A stretch of 64,000 nucleotides of DNA, from contig CAJFTO010000007.1 of NCBI GenBank assembly GCA_904419955.1, positions 35,431-99,430 of the forward strand. Reading direction: 5' to 3'. The stretch is from Candidatus Roslinia caecavium (lineage in GTDB: Bacteria > Bacillota > Clostridia > Monoglobales > Monoglobaceae). The notes beneath the pieces are model-generated. The model saw nothing but the letters and a program-made list of their open reading frames with translations. It did not search any database and was not told the origin of the DNA. Shown one piece after another: positions 61,849 through 64,000 of the stretch. How positions within the stretch are numbered: the first letter of the stretch is position 1; the number at the start of each line of letters is the position of its first letter. The translations under genes and the position numbers were made by a program.

Positions 61849-64000
61849 GTGAAGAGTAAAATTATATCGAGGCGGCTTAAGCGGAGTTTGGTTTTATTTT
61901 TAGCGCTCGCCGCCGTAGTCTTGAGTTTATTAGGAAATGGAGTGATTGCGGTGAACGCGGCGGAAAACGATACGCCGATAAGAAACTTGGCATACAGACG
62001 GGCGGGATACCAGTCGAGCGCGTATAACGCCAACGAGACGGTTCAGCTCGTAACGGACGGTATTATCGGCGAGGACGCCGACGAGGCCAATATGATGTAT
62101 GAATTTTCTCATCAGTATGGCAACGAGTCGCGTTTTGGAAACGTCAAGTTCTTATTCGACAACGACGATACTACGGATTGGGAGACCTATCATACCGAGT
62201 CGTGGGTACAGGTCAAGCTGCCGAGAAAGACTGTTCTTAGGTGGTATACTTTGACCTCGGGCAACGCCGACTGGTCGAAAGAAGTATACGCGGAGTCGTG
62301 GGAGCTGATGGGATCTAACGACGGAATTGATTTTAAAACTATAGATACGCAGTCGAATCAGACGTTTGCGGATAACCATACTACGAATTGGTACAGGGTT
62401 GGCGCGAATACGACCGCGTATACGTATTACAGGCTTAACATGAAGGCCAAAAGCGGATCGGACAGGATATATATGGGCGGTTTCGCTCTTTACGACGCGG
62501 ATATGAATTCGCTTCTCGCTCCGTATTCGGAAAACGTATTTGAGTTTACAAGCGTTTGGATGAGCGCGGGGAACCAGGAAGAATGGATATATATCGACCT
62601 CGGCGCGGACAGCGAACTTACTGAAGCCAAGATACATTGGGGAAGTATGTACGCGACCAAGTACGAGGTACAGGTATCCGACGACGCTGAAAACTGGACG
62701 ACCGCCGCGGTAAAGGACGACGGGAGCGGAGGTACGGAGACGCTGAGCCTTGAAAATCAAACCGGCCGATACGTAAGACTGCTTCTTAAAGAAACCGCCC
62801 CGGATAATCTCGCTTACATAGTTAAAGAGTTCGAGGTATACGGAACGAACGATCTGAATTATACCGGCGAAGTTAACGAGCTCCCGGCGCCCGAAGAGGA
62901 TGGGACGCAGGTATTGTCGGGCGGCAACTGGAAGATAGCGAGAGCGCTCGAGGTCGATCCCGTTACCGATACAGAGGCTTCGGCCGAAGACGATTCGGAC
63001 GCGGCGGACGAGATAGGCAAAGCGATGGCGAGCGCGGATTACGACGACGCGGCGTGGCTTCCGGCGATAGTACCGGGAACGGTTCTTACCTCGTATAAGA
63101 GCGCGGGCGCGGTTGCCGATCCCAACTACGCCGATCAACAGTTTTGCATATCTGACAGCTACTTTAAAAGTAATTTCTGGTACAGGAACCATTTTATCAT
63201 ACCGCAGGAGAACAGCGGAAAGCGCGTGTTCATAAACTTCGGCGCGATAAACTGGAAGGCGGAAGTCTATTTTAACGGACGGCGGCTCGGCAATATAAGA
63301 GGCGGATTTACCCGCGCGCAGTTCGAGCTTACCGATTACGTAAATTACGGAGGCGAGAATTATCTCGCGGTATTGATATATAAGAATACCGATCCAGGAA
63401 CGGCGCATATCAGCACGGACAGCGGACCGGGAACGATGGGCGGCGTGTTTGGCAACAGCGGCGAGATCGGGCTCGACGCTCCGACCTACAGCGCGGCGCT
63501 CGGCTGGGACTGGGTCCCGACCGTGAGAGACAGAGCCATAGGAATATATAACGAGGTCAGTTTGACCTATACGCAAGACGTTCAGGTCGTAGACCCGTGG
63601 ATGATCACCGAATTTGAGAGGGACGCCGAGGGCGGATACGATCTGACCAAGGCGAAGCTGAATCTTAAGACCGAGGTCGGCAACCCGTCGGACGGAGACG
63701 TAACGGCGGTCGTGACAGGAACCATAGAGGAAGCGCCCGAGATCAGGTTCGAGAAAGAGGTACAGATCCCGGCCGGGAGCGCCGTCGAGGTCGATCTGGG
63801 CGAAGTAGAGTTTGAAGACCCGGAGGTTTGGTGGCCGAATACTTACGGCGATCAGCCGCTGTACACCGCGGTCGTTAGCGCGTCGGTCGGCGGCGCGGTA
63901 TCGGATACGAGCGAATTCCGGTTCGGCGTGCGCGAGTTTGACTACTATCTTGACGAGAGCGATATAACCGATAGGAACGGTTTTAATAACGGAGAGAACC
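61849..64000 (+). CDS. Secreted discoidin / glycoside hydrolase family 2 protein (3' end cut off)
   Basis: The frame opens at a GTG behind TAGGAGG and is still open at the window end (717 codons seen). A signal peptide covers about residues 1-42 (ending VIAVNAAEN). Two F5/8 type C (discoidin) carbohydrate-binding domains follow (about 46-225 and 228-340; the second has EWIYIDLGADSEL, YEVQVSDDAENW and GRYVRLLL). Then come the GH2 sugar-binding domain (about 356-560, with WLPAIVPGTVLTSY and FWYRNHFIIP) and an immunoglobulin-like GH2 domain (about 575-705, EVWWPNTYGDQPLYTA). The barrel with the catalytic Glu residues must lie beyond the window. The pattern is nearest to beta-mannosidase or exo-glucosaminidase types. 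Confidence 0.9.
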   Translation, partial: MKSKIISRRLKRSLVLFLALAAVVLSLLGNGVIAVNAAENDTPIRNLAYRRAGYQSSAYNANETVQLVTDGIIGEDADEANMMYEFSHQYGNESRFGNVKFLFDNDDTTDWETYHTESWVQVKLPRKTVLRWYTLTSGNADWSKEVYAESWELMGSNDGIDFKTIDTQSNQTFADNHTTNWYRVGANTTAYTYYRLNMKAKSGSDRIYMGGFALYDADMNSLLAPYSENVFEFTSVWMSAGNQEEWIYIDLGADSELTEAKIHWGSMYATKYEVQVSDDAENWTTAAVKDDGSGGTETLSLENQTGRYVRLLLKETAPDNLAYIVKEFEVYGTNDLNYTGEVNELPAPEEDGTQVLSGGNWKIARALEVDPVTDTEASAEDDSDAADEIGKAMASADYDDAAWLPAIVPGTVLTSYKSAGAVADPNYADQQFCISDSYFKSNFWYRNHFIIPQENSGKRVFINFGAINWKAEVYFNGRRLGNIRGGFTRAQFELTDYVNYGGENYLAVLIYKNTDPGTAHISTDSGPGTMGGVFGNSGEIGLDAPTYSAALGWDWVPTVRDRAIGIYNEVSLTYTQDVQVVDPWMITEFERDAEGGYDLTKAKLNLKTEVGNPSDGDVTAVVTGTIEEAPEIRFEKEVQIPAGSAVEVDLGEVEFEDPEVWWPNTYGDQPLYTAVVSASVGGAVSDTSEFRFGVREFDYYLDESDITDRNGFNNGEN

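Noticed and set aside
62152..63576. 474-codon open frame on the minus strand
   Set aside because: It lies entirely antisense to the discoidin/GH2 gene, has no ribosome binding site and an Arg/Tyr/Val-rich composition typical of reverse-complement shadows in this genome.
1..64000. tRNA, rRNA, transposase, integrase and phage genes
   Set aside because: I looked through all gaps longer than 150 bp and the protein translations and saw none; absence of small RNAs cannot be proved by eye.

Overview
The window reads as chromosome of a strictly anaerobic, fermentative, Gram-positive bacterium of the Clostridia (Bacillota). The main reasons are a complete SCIFF peptide/maturase locus beside secDF and yajC, the [FeFe]-hydrogenase maturases HydE and HydF, an oxygen-sensitive class III ribonucleotide reductase, Pta-AckA acetate formation, an S-layer homology (SLH) protein, TmcAL, and frequent TTG/GTG starts behind strong GGAGG-type ribosome binding sites. 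Many promoters are close to the housekeeping consensus (TTGACA, 17 bp, TATAAT). I cannot name the genus. No rRNA, tRNA, insertion sequence, prophage or CRISPR array was recognised; the region looks like stable, gene-dense chromosome.

Layout. 0-1.2 kb: end of argH and a TalC-type transaldolase. 1.6-8.1 kb (minus strand): the Sec/SCIFF block yajC, a TIGR04086-like membrane protein, the 46-residue six-cysteine peptide scfA, its radical SAM maturase scfB, an HD hydrolase, then secD-secF from their own promoter. 8.3-11.8 kb: a two-gene ABC exporter. 12-14.1 kb: a YqhD-like alcohol dehydrogenase followed by two unknown genes, apparently one operon. 14.3-19.3 kb: a MarR regulator with a promoter-proximal palindrome and a YknXYZ/MacAB-like efflux system. 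19.3-22.6 kb: an SLH protein and an amidohydrolase. 23-26.8 kb: pgk-tpiA-gpmI. 27.2-28 kb: a secreted stalk-like protein. 28.1-31.6 kb: all five genes from GTP to preQ1 (queD, queE, folE, queC, queF). 31.7-35.7 kb: tmcAL and pta-ackA. 35.8-41.3 kb: nrdD (with two NrdR boxes at its promoter), purB, proC. 41.7-45.8 kb: a PucR-type regulator, a 31-residue membrane peptide, an S41 protease, an unknown gene and an acetyltransferase. 46-48.3 kb: a long structured leader, then greA-lysS. 48.4-51.3 kb: small membrane proteins and a lipoprotein. 51.6-54 kb: hydF-hydE. 54.2-56.4 kb: an SSB-like protein and a polysaccharide deacetylase. 56.8-58.7 kb: kdgK and eda behind a promoter with a palindromic operator in its spacer. 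59.1-60.8 kb: pfkA and rpmE. 60.8-64 kb: an AraC regulator divergent from a large secreted discoidin/GH2 glycoside hydrolase that runs off the window.

Taken together the genes describe sugar (probably plant or mucus polysaccharide) fermentation: extracellular glycosidase, KDG/KDPG catabolism, PFK and lower glycolysis, acetate and hydrogen as outlets, with SCIFF and queuosine precursor synthesis as conserved housekeeping. No clearly undescribed multi-gene system was found. The most informative non-gene signals are the NrdR box pair, the eda operator, the hairpin between scfA and scfB, the tandem repeats in secF, the greA leader, and two very short open reading frames.
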